Shown: in pieces, positions 44,332-52,641 of the stretch
How the letters are laid out: every line of letters begins with the position of its first letter
How positions within the stretch are numbered: the first letter of the stretch is position 1
NCBI GenBank assembly: GCA_965366365.1
Contig: CBDUEV010000004.1
Span: 1-64,000, forward strand
Reading direction: 5' to 3'
DNA length: 64,000 nucleotides
Source of the DNA: CBDUEV01 sp965366365
GTDB taxonomy: Bacteria; Actinomycetota; Acidimicrobiia; Spongiisociales; JAENVV01
Program-made: the position numbers and the translations under genes
The notes under the pieces: generated by a model
The model's input: the letters and a program-made list of their open reading frames with translations, nothing else
The model's database searches: none
What the model was told of the DNA's origin: nothing

Positions 44332-46148
44332 GAGGCGCCTCCCACCAAGCCGAGCCGAATCGCCGAGCGGACGGCAGACGCGGCGGTATGTCCCAGTCCG
44401 CAGATCGAGGCGTCTTTCATCGCCCGGTCGATCTCGTCGATGAGACCGATGTCTGCTTTGCCGGAGCCCGCCAGCGTCCTGGACAAAGCCTCTTCCACAC
44501 GGACCGTGCCCACTCTGCACGGCACACATTGCCCACATGATTCGTCTCGGAAGAACTGGGCGATGCGACGCACCACGGGCGCCAGGTTGGTGCCTTCCCC
44601 GAAGACCATGATCACCCCGGAGCCGAGCGAGACGCCGGCCTCCCGTGCGCCGGCGAAAGTCAGGGGGATTTCCAGCCGATCCGGCCCGACGAAAGACCCT
44701 GCCGCGCCGCCGAGGAGCACCGCCTGAATCTGGCCGATTGCGCCACCCGCCATTTCGATGAGGTCGCCGAGGGTGGCGCCGAACTCCACTTCGTAGACGC
44801 CGCGGCGCTCCACCGCACCCGACAGACAGAAGAGCTTCGTCCCGCTCGAGTCGGCCGTGCCTGTCTCGGCGAAAGCCTTTCCCCCCTCCCGCACGATGGG
44901 CAGCACGTTGACGAGGGTTTCGACATTGTTGACGACTGTTGGTTTTCCGAAGAGGCCGCTCACGGTCGGGAACGGCGGCTTGTTGCGCGGCTCGCCTCGG
45001 AACCCCTCGATGGAGTTCATGAGCGCAGTCTCCTCACCACAGATGTACGCCCCCTGCCCTCTCCGCAGTTCGATCTCGAAGCCGGTTTCCGAACCCATCA
45101 GATTCGGACCCAGCAGGGAGTTCTGACGGGCGACAGCCAAGGCCCGTTGGAGCCGATCCGTGGCCACGGGATATTCCCCCCGGATGTAGAGGTAGCCCTT
45201 CTGGGCGCCGATCGCCACACCGGCGATGGTCATCGACTCGATCACCGCGAACGGATCCTCCTCCATGATCACGCGATCTTTGAAGGTTCCTGGCTCCGAC
45301 TCATCGGCGTTGCAGATCACGTACCTGGATTCGTCTGCCGAGCGCGCTACCGCCTCCCATTTGGCGCCGGCAGGGAAGGCGGCCCCTCCACGGCCCCGCA
45401 GGTTGGCCGAGGTCACCTCGGCCAGCACCTGGTCCGGCCCGATTTCCAGTGCCTTGGCAAGAGCTTCGTAACCCCCGAGCGTGCGATAGGCGGCCAGGTC
45501 GAGAGGATCGGCCATCCCGATCCGCGCCAGGAGACGCAAGCCCGCCTGGCCCTGCTGAGGCAGCGGAGCTCCCGCCGAAGAGTCGAGATCACCATTCATG
45601 AAGGCGGCAGTCGCCTCGAAGGTCGCCCCGGTCAGCACGACATCGTTGTGGCCGGCTACCTGACCGAAGCAGGCGGGGGCTCGATCGCACTGCCCAAGAC
45701 AGGGGCTCCGCACCCATGTGGCGTCACCGACCACCGACCCCGGCGGCCCGATCTCGGTCTCCAGCCTGGACAGCAAGGTGTCGGCCCCGAAAGGGGCGCA
45801 TCCGACATCGTCACACACATGGAGGACTCGAGCCGGCTGTTCGGTGGTGGAGAGCATCGCATAGAAGCTCGCCACGCCGTAGGCGTCGGCAGGGGGAACG
45901 GACAACCTCCTGCAGACATACATGAGGCCACCCTCGGAGATCCATCCGATCTCGGCCTGGAGGGCGGCGAGCGCCGGGAGAAGCTCGTGGCGACGCTCCC
46001 GGGCTTCCCGACCAAGCCGAGCCACCCGGGCGTCGAGGGGATCACGTTCCAGCGATCCCTCCCACGCCGTGGCGGGAGCTCCCAGTTCTGCGTCCACGGC
46101 CTGGCGTTCCCGAGCGGTGGGTTGGGCGTTGGAGAACCGGAGATCCAT
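44328..46148 (-). CDS. NuoE-NuoF fusion, NAD-linked electron-transfer subunit of formate dehydrogenase
   Basis: A 606-aa diaphorase subunit passing electrons between the iron-sulfur module and NAD(H). Residues about 40-190 are NuoE/FdsG-like with a thioredoxin-fold [2Fe-2S] site (CDDVGC and CLGQC, Cx4C and Cx3C). Residues about 205-606 are NuoF/FdsB-like: GRGGAAFPAGAKWEAV (NADH/FMN), RGQGAYICGEETALM, then the [4Fe-4S] site ESCGQCVPCRVG and later Cys in ICGLGHT. These are separate genes (fdsG, fdsB) in classical FDHs. ATG 46148 shares one base with the upstream stop (TGATG). Confidence 0.93.
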   Translation of the reverse strand: MDLRFSNAQPTARERQAVDAELGAPATAWEGSLERDPLDARVARLGREARERRHELLPALAALQAEIGWISEGGLMYVCRRLSVPPADAYGVASFYAMLSTTEQPARVLHVCDDVGCAPFGADTLLSRLETEIGPPGSVVGDATWVRSPCLGQCDRAPACFGQVAGHNDVVLTGATFEATAAFMNGDLDSSAGAPLPQQGQAGLRLLARIGMADPLDLAAYRTLGGYEALAKALEIGPDQVLAEVTSANLRGRGGAAFPAGAKWEAVARSADESRYVICNADESEPGTFKDRVIMEEDPFAVIESMTIAGVAIGAQKGYLYIRGEYPVATDRLQRALAVARQNSLLGPNLMGSETGFEIELRRGQGAYICGEETALMNSIEGFRGEPRNKPPFPTVSGLFGKPTVVNNVETLVNVLPIVREGGKAFAETGTADSSGTKLFCLSGAVERRGVYEVEFGATLGDLIEMAGGAIGQIQAVLLGGAAGSFVGPDRLEIPLTFAGAREAGVSLGSGVIMVFGEGTNLAPVVRRIAQFFRDESCGQCVPCRVGTVRVEEALSRTLAGSGKADIGLIDEIDRAMKDASICGLGHTAASAVRSAIRLGLVGGAS

Positions 46149-48034
46149 CAGCCCGTCCTCTCGACCCGAATGGCCGTCGCTTTGAACTCGGCGGTCCCCG
46201 ACTTCGGATCCCAGTCGTCGAGGGTGATCAGATTCACGTCGACTTCGTCGGGAAAATGGAGGGTTGTGAACATGAGTCCGGGTCGCAAGCCTTCTCGGAT
46301 GAGAACCGGAGCGTGGAGCTCGCCCCGGCGAGAAACCACCTTGACCAGCTCCCCGTCGGTCACAGCCAGCCGGGCGGCGTCCTCGGGACTCATCTCCAGC
46401 ACTCCGCCCGATCGGCGCGGTGAGGAATAGCCGCCCGACAGCACACCGGTGTTGTAGGAGTCCAGGTGCCGTCCGGTGGTGAGACGAATCGGGTAGTCCG
46501 CAGTGATCTCGTCGGTGGGGGGCGAATGCAACACCACCGAGAAGGGCGCCTTCTGCTCGACGATGGGCTCCCAGAGCCGGGCATGGAGAAACTGTTCCCC
46601 CGGATGCTCTTCCGTTGGGCACGGCCATTGCAGGCCTCCGAGCTCGTCGAGACGCTGGTAGGACATCCCGGCGTGCATCGGCGACAAGGATCGCAGCTCG
46701 TCCCACAGGTCCTCGGCACCGGGTCGACCCCAGTCGTGGCCCATGGTGGCGGCCAGGTCCGAGAGAATCTGTTGGTCGGGCCGGGCATCACCGGGGGGAT
46801 CCAGCGCCTTGCGCACTCGTTGGACTCGCCGCTCCGAAGAGGTCACAGTGCCCTCTGCCTCACACCAATCCGCCGCGGCCGGCAGCACGACATCGGCGAG
46901 CTCGGCAGTCTTGGTCAAGAACAGATCCTGGACGACCAGGAATTCCAGGTCGTTCAACAGCCGACGGGTTCGACTCACATCGGCTTCCGACTGTGCCGGG
47001 TTTTCCCCGATGACGAACAGTCCCCTCAGCTCACCACGTTCCATGGCGTCGAACATGAGGGAAAGGTGCCAGCCGCCTCGAGGGGGAACCGCGGCACCCC
47101 ATACCGCCTCGAACTTCCCGCGCGCCTGCGGGTCCTCGACGTTCTGGAACCCAGGCAGCTTGTCGGGGAGGGCTCCCATGTCTCCCCCGCCCTGGACGTT
47201 GTTCTGCCCACGCACCGGCACAAGGCCTGACCCGTACCTGCCGACATGTCCCGTCAGGAGCGCCAGATTGATGAGTGCCAGCACGTTGTCGGTGCCGATG
47301 TGGTGCTCGGTGATGCCAAGGGTCCAGCACACCTGGGCGGTGGGAGCCTTTGCATAGGCATGGGCCAGCTCACGAATGACCTCGGCGGGGACCTTCGTCA
47401 CCTCTGCTGCTCGGTCGAGCGTCCATTCTTCGACGGCTTTGGAGTATTCCTCGAATCCCGTCGTCGCCCGGGCAACGAATTCCTCGTTGACCAGGCCTGC
47501 CGCGATGATTTCGCGTCCGACCGCATTGGCGAGAGGGATGTCGGTGCCCACGTCGATGCCGAGCCAGACGTCGGCCCACTGGGCGGTTTCGGAACGTCGC
47601 GGGTCCACCGCGTACACCCTGGCTCCGTTGTGGATTCCCTTGAGGACATGGTGGAAGAAGATGGGGTGGGCCGAACGCGCATTCGACCCCCACATGACGA
47701 TGAGGTCACACTGCTCGATCTCCTCGTACGAGCTCGTCCCGCCTCCTGCCCCGAGTACTGCCGCCAGACCGGCGACGCTGGGAGCGTGTCAGGTCCGGTT
47801 ACACGAGTCGATGTTGTTCGTCCCCAGGACAACGCGTCCGAACTTCTGGGCGAGGTAGTTGGTCTCGTTGGTGGCCTTCGAGCAGGAGAACATCCCGAGC
47901 GCTTCGCCGCCATGGGCCTTTTCGATGCTGCCCAGTCCGGCCGCCGCAGCGGCCAGCGCTTCGTCCCAGGTGGCGGGCTGGAGTGTTCCGTCACGCCGGA
48001 CGAGGGGCGTTGTCAAGCGAGGTTGGCGTGCCAT
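46148..48034 (-). CDS. fdhA: formate dehydrogenase catalytic subunit, selenocysteine-containing (in-frame UGA)
   Basis: Molybdenum or tungsten bis-MGD enzyme oxidising formate to CO2 (or the reverse). Read through one UGA at 47791-47789 it is 628 aa with Sec82: DSCNRT-U-HAPSVAGL, aligning with E. coli FdhF RVUHGPSVAGL, where Sec ligates the metal. The frame continues without further stops for 31 codons before the next Met, then WGSNARSAHPIFFHH, LLTGHVGRYGSGLVPVRGQN and the C-terminal molydopterin dinucleotide domain (YPIRLTTGRHLDSYN; LRPGLMFTTLHFP). GGAGG 8 nt before ATG 48034 fixes the start. The Fe4S4 N-terminal domain is missing and encoded two genes downstream. An automatic caller would split it or call it a pseudogene. 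Confidence 0.93.
47760..47778 (-). promoter_or_regulatory. SECIS-like hairpin just after the selenocysteine UGA
   Basis: Reading on the minus strand, CGCC-GGUCU-GGCG forms a 4-bp stem and the GGUCU loop, with a bulged GU and two more G-C pairs below. The loop falls on codons 7-8 after the UGA, as in E. coli fdhF, whose SelB-binding element has the same GGUCU loop and a bulged U. Confidence 0.8.
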
Positions 48035-48112
48035 CTTCATCACCTCCCTTCGCGTTGCGTCACCCTCACGATAGATCGTCAAGGGCTCGTCCCGCGGCCG
48101 CGGGACCGACCC

Positions 48113-49870
48113 CTAGAAGAGGCCAACGATGCTGCCATCTGGCCCGATATCGACCTGCATGAAGGCGGGCTTCGTCCCGAGTCCGGGCATCGTGCGCATC
48201 TCCCCGAGGAGCGGGTAGATGAATCCGGCTCCGACCGAGGCGCGGACCTCGCGGACAGGCAACGTGTAGCCGCTTGGAGCTCCCTTGAGAGCCGGATCGT
48301 GGCTGATCGAGAGATGGGTCTTGGCCATGCAGATGGGGAGGTAGCCGAAGCCCGCCTGCTCGAAGTCGGCGATCTGCCGATTGGCGGTGCTGGTGTATTC
48401 GAAGGAACCCGCACCGTAGATCTCCCGACCGATGATCTCGATCTTCTCCTTGATGCTGCGATCGAGCGGATAGAGAAACTCGAAGTTGGACGGCTCCTCG
48501 GCGGCGGCCACCACGGCCTCCGCCAGCCTCCGCGCTCCCTCCCCGCCGTGGGCGAAATGCTCGGTGGGGACGGCGGCGAACGCTCCGGCCTCGAGCGCGG
48601 TTTCCTCGATGAGGGCGACCTCCCGGGCCGTGTCCGTCTGAAACGTGTTGACGGCCACCACGACGGTGACGCCGTACCGGCGGGCGTTGGCGATGTGGGC
48701 CTTGAGGTTGGTCAGGCCGGCTCGCAACAGGGACAGGTTTTCCTCGGTGTATGCCACGTCGAGAGGCTTGCCTGCCACGACCTTGGGACCGCCGCCGTGC
48801 GTTTTGAGCGCCCGGACGGTGGCCACCAGGACTACCGCGTCGGGCTTGAGGCCGGAGACGCGGCATTTGATGTCGAAGAATTTCTCCATGCCCATGTCGG
48901 CGCCGAATCCCGACTCGGTGACGACGTAGTCCCCGAGTTGGAGTGCGACGCGATCAGCCAGGATCGAGCTGTTGCCATGGGCGATGTTGGCAAACGGCCC
49001 GGCGTGCACGAAGGCCAGCTGACCTTCGAGCGTCTGCATGATGGTTGGATGGAGGGTGTCCTTCATCAGCACCGTCACCGCCCCCGCCACACCGAGATCC
49101 TCGAGCGTGATCTGCGTTCCGGACTTGGAAGATCCCACGACCACTCGCCCGACTCGCTCCCGCAGGTTGCGGAGCGCCGAGGCGTAGTTCTCACCGTCGG
49201 CGAGCGCCAGGATCGCCATCAGCTCGGAGGCCACGGTGATGTCGTAGCCGGTTTCCCGGGGTCGCCCGTCGAGACTCCCGCCCAACCCGACGATCACGTT
49301 CCGGAGTGAGCGGTCGTTGACGTCCACCACCCGTCGCCAGCTGATCCGGTTGGGGTCGATGGCCAGGCGTTTGAGGTCGAGTTCAGCGAGCTGGTCATCG
49401 GTCAAGCGCCCCTCGTGGTACCACCGGGCGTCGATGGCGGCCGCCACCAGGTTGTGGGCAGCGGTGATGGCGTGGATGTCCCCTGTGAGATGGAGATTGA
49501 ATTCTTCCATCGGAATCACCTGCGAATACCCGCCGCCGGCCGCGCCACCTTTGATTCCGAACGTCGGACCCATCGACGGTTGCCGGATGGCGGCGATTGC
49601 CTTCTTGCCGATGAGTCCCAGTCCTTGCACCAGCCCCACCGACGTGGTTGTTTTGCCCTCTCCGAGCGGGGTCGGCGTGATCGCGGTCACATCGATGTAC
49701 TTCCCGCGCGGTCCACCGCCAACCCGGCGGAGAATGTCGAGGTTCACCTTGGCAGCAGTCGATCCATAGGGGATCAGATCCTCCGACTGGATGCCGTATC
49801 GCTCGGCCACGTCGGCAATGGGTTCGGGGGTGGCGGCTTGGGCGATTGCGAGGTCGCTCGGGAAACTCAT
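48113..49870 (-). CDS. fhs: formate-tetrahydrofolate ligase
   Basis: A 585-aa cytoplasmic enzyme that makes 10-formyl-tetrahydrofolate from formate, THF and ATP. The P-loop ITPTPLGEGKTTTSVGL is at about 57-73, with PSMGPTFGIKGGAAGGGYSQ, the FNLHLTGDIHAITAAHNL segment and EKFFDIKCR, all typical of the family. AGGAAG 7 nt before ATG 49870 is preferred to the ATG five codons upstream. It lies 78 bp before the formate dehydrogenase operon on the same strand, so CO2/formate interconversion and folate one-carbon supply are probably linked. Confidence 0.97.
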   Translation of the reverse strand: MSFPSDLAIAQAATPEPIADVAERYGIQSEDLIPYGSTAAKVNLDILRRVGGGPRGKYIDVTAITPTPLGEGKTTTSVGLVQGLGLIGKKAIAAIRQPSMGPTFGIKGGAAGGGYSQVIPMEEFNLHLTGDIHAITAAHNLVAAAIDARWYHEGRLTDDQLAELDLKRLAIDPNRISWRRVVDVNDRSLRNVIVGLGGSLDGRPRETGYDITVASELMAILALADGENYASALRNLRERVGRVVVGSSKSGTQITLEDLGVAGAVTVLMKDTLHPTIMQTLEGQLAFVHAGPFANIAHGNSSILADRVALQLGDYVVTESGFGADMGMEKFFDIKCRVSGLKPDAVVLVATVRALKTHGGGPKVVAGKPLDVAYTEENLSLLRAGLTNLKAHIANARRYGVTVVVAVNTFQTDTAREVALIEETALEAGAFAAVPTEHFAHGGEGARRLAEAVVAAAEEPSNFEFLYPLDRSIKEKIEIIGREIYGAGSFEYTSTANRQIADFEQAGFGYLPICMAKTHLSISHDPALKGAPSGYTLPVREVRASVGAGFIYPLLGEMRTMPGLGTKPAFMQVDIGPDGSIVGLF

Positions 49871-50012
49871 CTGGTACTTCCTCATCGACGGCTCTGGCCC
49901 TGTGACACTAACGGGCACCGCCGACGCATGGTGGGGGCGGGAGACTCAATCTCGTCGCCGGCCGAGCCGGAGCCCCATGGAGGCTGCGGGAAGCACTACC
50001 CCGGAACGGCCC

Positions 50013-50018
50013 TAGAAT
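50013..50018 (+). promoter_or_regulatory. -10 box (TAGAAT) of the 62-aa membrane protein
   Basis: TAGAAT with a 7-nt gap to ATG 50026; leaderless pattern. Confidence 0.5.
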
Positions 50019-50025
50019 CCAGGTC

Positions 50026-50214
50026 ATGTTCGGACCACTCAACGGAGTGCGCTCAGCCCTCGTCATAGCCGCATTCCTCACCGCCATCCTGGCCGGTGTA
50101 CTCGGGTTCTGGAGCGCCGCCGGCGTCCTCCTCGCCGCCGTGGCGGTGCACGGACTCGGATGGCTCTACCTGTGGAAGCGATCCCAAAGCCCGCGCCTCA
50201 ACCGGCTCGAGTAG
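50026..50214 (+). CDS. 62-aa two-span membrane protein
   Basis: A small protein with two hydrophobic helices (ALVIAAFLTAILAGVLGFW and AAGVLLAAVAVHGLGWLYL) and a basic tail (KRSQSPRLNRLE). No family recognised. A -10 box 7 nt upstream and codon use like its neighbours support it as real. Its last 17 bp overlap the 3' end of the convergent XRE regulator gene. Confidence 0.65.
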   Translation: MFGPLNGVRSALVIAAFLTAILAGVLGFWSAAGVLLAAVAVHGLGWLYLWKRSQSPRLNRLE

Positions 50215-51043
50215 TCGCTCCGGCCGCCTGGGCCTCACCTGCCAGAGCTTTGAGGGCGGCGTCTGACGCGGTGTCAGCCGGAAAGAAGGTCTCGAGCCTC
50301 AACTCCTCCAGCGTCAGGTCGTAGGACGCTCCGATCGTCGAGAACGTAGAGAACAGCCGAACGTCGATGGCGTCGCTCCGGTAGTGGATCGGCAACAGAA
50401 GGTCGTCGCCGGTCGGCAAGCGCGGTCGTCGCCTCAGCTCCGCCACCCCGGGGTATCCCAACACCTCCTCGAGAAGCTCGGCGAGCACCTGGTCCCCGAA
50501 ACGATCGGCCACCTCCCGCTCCAATCTCAACAGCAGGGCGGAGGCCGTGTGCTCCCAGTCCACGGTCGCTCTCCTCAACCCGTTCGGGTGAAACGCGAGG
50601 CGGGCCAGGTTCGTCGGACCGTTCGCAATCGCCCCCGGCTCGATCAAAGCGCCCATGAGACGAAACGAGGCCTGGTTCGCCTCCACCAGGTCCCACCGCC
50701 GATCGAGCACGACCGCCGGGTAAGGCTCATGGGCAGCCAGCAGAAACTCGAGCACATGCCGTACCTGATCCATCGAAGGCTCTTCGAGGCGCGTCTCCGA
50801 ATAGAGAGGAGCGAATCCTGCTGCGCCGAGCAACTCGTTTCGGCTCCGGAGGGGAATGTCCATCGTGGTCGCGAGGTGGACGACCATCTCTCGACTGGGT
50901 CTGGATCGACCGGTTTCGAGGAACGACAGATGTCGCTGGGAAACGCCGGCCTCAGCGGCCAGCGCCAGCTGGCTCATCCGGCGCGCCTTCCTCCAGCGCT
51001 TCAGTTCATCACCAAAGGAGGGGGTGAAGACGGGACTGGGCAT
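50198..51043 (-). CDS. XRE-family regulator with MmyB-like ligand-binding domain
   Basis: A 281-aa transcription regulator. The N-terminal helix-turn-helix (about 7-75: FGDELKRWRKARRMSQLALA, AGVSQRHLSFLETGRSRPSR) is followed by a PAS-like MmyB-type domain (about 105-265: AVVLDRRWDLVEANQASFRL; IHYRSDAIDVRLFSTFSTIG), which in related proteins binds fatty acids or other hydrophobic ligands. The target is unknown. ATG 51043 follows a TAGGGT -10 box by 6 nt. Confidence 0.92.
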   Translation of the reverse strand: MPSPVFTPSFGDELKRWRKARRMSQLALAAEAGVSQRHLSFLETGRSRPSREMVVHLATTMDIPLRSRNELLGAAGFAPLYSETRLEEPSMDQVRHVLEFLLAAHEPYPAVVLDRRWDLVEANQASFRLMGALIEPGAIANGPTNLARLAFHPNGLRRATVDWEHTASALLLRLEREVADRFGDQVLAELLEEVLGYPGVAELRRRPRLPTGDDLLLPIHYRSDAIDVRLFSTFSTIGASYDLTLEELRLETFFPADTASDAALKALAGEAQAAGATTRAG

Positions 51044-51049
51044 GTCCCC

Positions 51050-51055
51050 ACCCTA
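51050..51055 (-). promoter_or_regulatory. -10 box (TAGGGT) of the XRE regulator
   Basis: TAGGGT with a 6-nt gap to ATG 51043; leaderless pattern. Confidence 0.5.
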
Positions 51056-51109
51056 CGGGCCAAGCAGCGTCGAAACCATGACGTTTCGGGTAATCGAAGC
51101 TGGGACCCC

Positions 51110-52252
51110 TCAGCCGAGGTTGGCGCAGGCTTGTTCCAGGTCGTGGACCAGATCGTCGACATCCTCGATCCCGACGGATAGGCGCAACAGGTTTTCGGCC
51201 ACGAGGCTGTGCGGTCCCTCCACCGACGCCCGGTGTTCAATGAGCGTTTCCACTCCCCCCAGTGATGTAGCAGGAACGATCAGGCGGGTGCGTCCTGCCA
51301 CCGCTCGAGCTGTCGCGGCGTCGCCGTGCACGAGCATGGAGAGCATTCCACCGAAGCCCCCGGTCATCTGACGAACGGCGGTCTCGTGGGTCGGATGTGT
51401 GACCAGACCAGGATAGAGAACGCTCTCCACCGCAGGATGAGCGGCGAAATGCTCGGCCAGATGTAGAGCGTTCTCGCTGGCGCGCGAGAAGCGAACGGCC
51501 AGGGTCCGCATGCCTCGCAGCAGCAACCAGGCGCCGAACGGGTCGAGGATGGTCCCCGACAGGCGCCGAACCGCAGCGACGTCCTCCCACCGGGCATCCG
51601 GCTTGGCCGCCACGAGCAGCCCGGCCGTCACGTCGGAATGCCCGTTGTAATACTTGCTCGCCGAATGAAAGACGTAGTCGGCGCCGAACTCGAGTGGACG
51701 GGTTGTCACCGGCGGAGCCCCGGTGGAATCGACCACCAGCTGCGCACCGGCGGCCCGGGAGAGGGCTGCGCACGAGGCGATATCCACCACATCCCACGTC
51801 GGGTTGGCCGGCGTTTCGATCCACACCAGATCGGTCTCCCCCGGCTTGATCGCCGCCGCCGGCCCCATGGGATCAGCCGGATCGAAGAGCGAGAGGCGCA
51901 GCGCTCTGCGTTCGACGAGTCGCCGGAGCCAGTCGAGACCGCCGTGATACATGATGGTCTGCGCAACCACATGCGATCCGGTCGGCACCGTCTCGAGAAG
52001 CGCCACGAACGCCGACATCCCTGACGAGAACGCCATGGCGGCTTCTCCCCCGTCCACGTCGGCCGCCGCCTCCTCGACGAGCTCGGCCGTCGGGTGGGAG
52101 TACCGGCTGTACACGAAATCGCCGATCAGGTCGTATGAGGGATCACGTCCGAAAGTAGTGGCCGGGTGGAGCGGTGGGACCACGGCTCCCGTGCCGGCGT
52201 CCGGCGATCCGGTGGCGTGGGCGAGACGACTGGCTGGCTTGGGTTCCGACAT
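51110..52252 (-). CDS. Cys/Met-metabolism PLP enzyme (cystathionine gamma-synthase / methionine gamma-lyase type)
   Basis: A 380-aa fold-type I PLP enzyme. Landmarks: PATTFGRDPSYD, YSRYSHPTAELVEE, the cofactor-anchoring FSSGMSAFVALLE, VWIETPANPTWDVVDI, VDSTGAPP and the PLP-lysine SASKYYNGHSDVTAG (about 205). The C-terminal TSLGGVETLIEHRAS is also typical. Whether it is a gamma-synthase, gamma-lyase or O-acetylhomoserine sulfhydrylase cannot be settled. ATG 52252 has TACACT 6 nt upstream. It is divergent from an ArsR-family regulator that may control it. Confidence 0.93.
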   Translation of the reverse strand: MSEPKPASRLAHATGSPDAGTGAVVPPLHPATTFGRDPSYDLIGDFVYSRYSHPTAELVEEAAADVDGGEAAMAFSSGMSAFVALLETVPTGSHVVAQTIMYHGGLDWLRRLVERRALRLSLFDPADPMGPAAAIKPGETDLVWIETPANPTWDVVDIASCAALSRAAGAQLVVDSTGAPPVTTRPLEFGADYVFHSASKYYNGHSDVTAGLLVAAKPDARWEDVAAVRRLSGTILDPFGAWLLLRGMRTLAVRFSRASENALHLAEHFAAHPAVESVLYPGLVTHPTHETAVRQMTGGFGGMLSMLVHGDAATARAVAGRTRLIVPATSLGGVETLIEHRASVEGPHSLVAENLLRLSVGIEDVDDLVHDLEQACANLG

Positions 52253-52258
52253 GGCTGA

Positions 52259-52264
52259 AGTGTA
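52259..52264 (-). promoter_or_regulatory. -10 box (TACACT) of the PLP-enzyme gene
   Basis: TACACT with a 6-nt gap to ATG 52252, only 22 bp from the ArsR-type operator. Confidence 0.5.
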
Positions 52265-52286
52265 CGTCCGACGCCGGGGACCGCAC

Positions 52287-52310
52287 TGACATATCGAAAT
52301 GTGTCAATAT
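52287..52310 (+). promoter_or_regulatory. ArsR-type operator and promoter
   Basis: TGACATAT-CGAA-ATGTGTCA (52287-52306) is an inverted repeat matching at 7 of 8 positions. CAATAT (52305-52310) is a -10-like box 6 nt before ATG 52317. The operator covers the alternative ATG at 52299, so that codon is unlikely to be used. Confidence 0.6.
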
Positions 52311-52316
52311 AGGGAG

Positions 52317-52634
52317 ATGACCGACACCATTACTGCTTGCTGCGAACCGGTCGTCGCCGCCCCTCTCGACGAGGAGTCCGCCGTCCAGGTGGCAGGTTGG
52401 TTCAAGGTGCTCTCCGATCCGGTCCGCCTTCGACTTCTCAGCATGGTCGCCTCGGTCGAAGAGGCTTGTGTGTGCGATCTCCTCGAACCTTCCGGGGTCT
52501 CCCAGCCAACCGTCTCCCACCACCTGAAGATGCTCCACGAGGTGGGTTTGCTCGATCGCGAGAAGCGAGGACGTTGGGTGTACTACCGGATCGTCCCCGA
52601 GCGCCTCGGCGTTCTGGCCGACGTACTGCGCTGA
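52317..52634 (+). CDS. ArsR/SmtB-family metalloregulator
   Basis: A 105-aa winged-helix repressor. It has FKVLSDPVRLRLLSMVASVE, the metal-site helix ACVCDLLEPSGVSQ (CxCDL, as in ArsR/CadC alpha3 sites), recognition helix SQPTVSHHLKMLHEVGLL and wing KRGRWVYYRI. An N-terminal Cys pair (TACCEP) could complete the thiolate site for As(III), Cd(II) or Pb(II). No efflux or arsenate reductase gene follows, so the divergent PLP enzyme gene or distant genes are the likely targets. Confidence 0.92.
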   Translation: MTDTITACCEPVVAAPLDEESAVQVAGWFKVLSDPVRLRLLSMVASVEEACVCDLLEPSGVSQPTVSHHLKMLHEVGLLDREKRGRWVYYRIVPERLGVLADVLR

Positions 52635-52641
52635 GCGGGCT

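Noticed and set aside
47695..47791. Formate dehydrogenase as a pseudogene or two separate genes starting at Met 47695
   Set aside because: The only interruption is a UGA at the exact Sec position, the frame is intact on both sides, and a SECIS-like hairpin follows.
52299..52316. ATG 52299 as arsR start
   Set aside because: It lies inside the palindromic operator and before the -10-like box; ATG 52317 fits the promoter spacing.
52317..52634. Arsenic or cadmium resistance operon
   Set aside because: Only the regulator is present; no arsB, arsC, acr3 or P-type ATPase gene follows.
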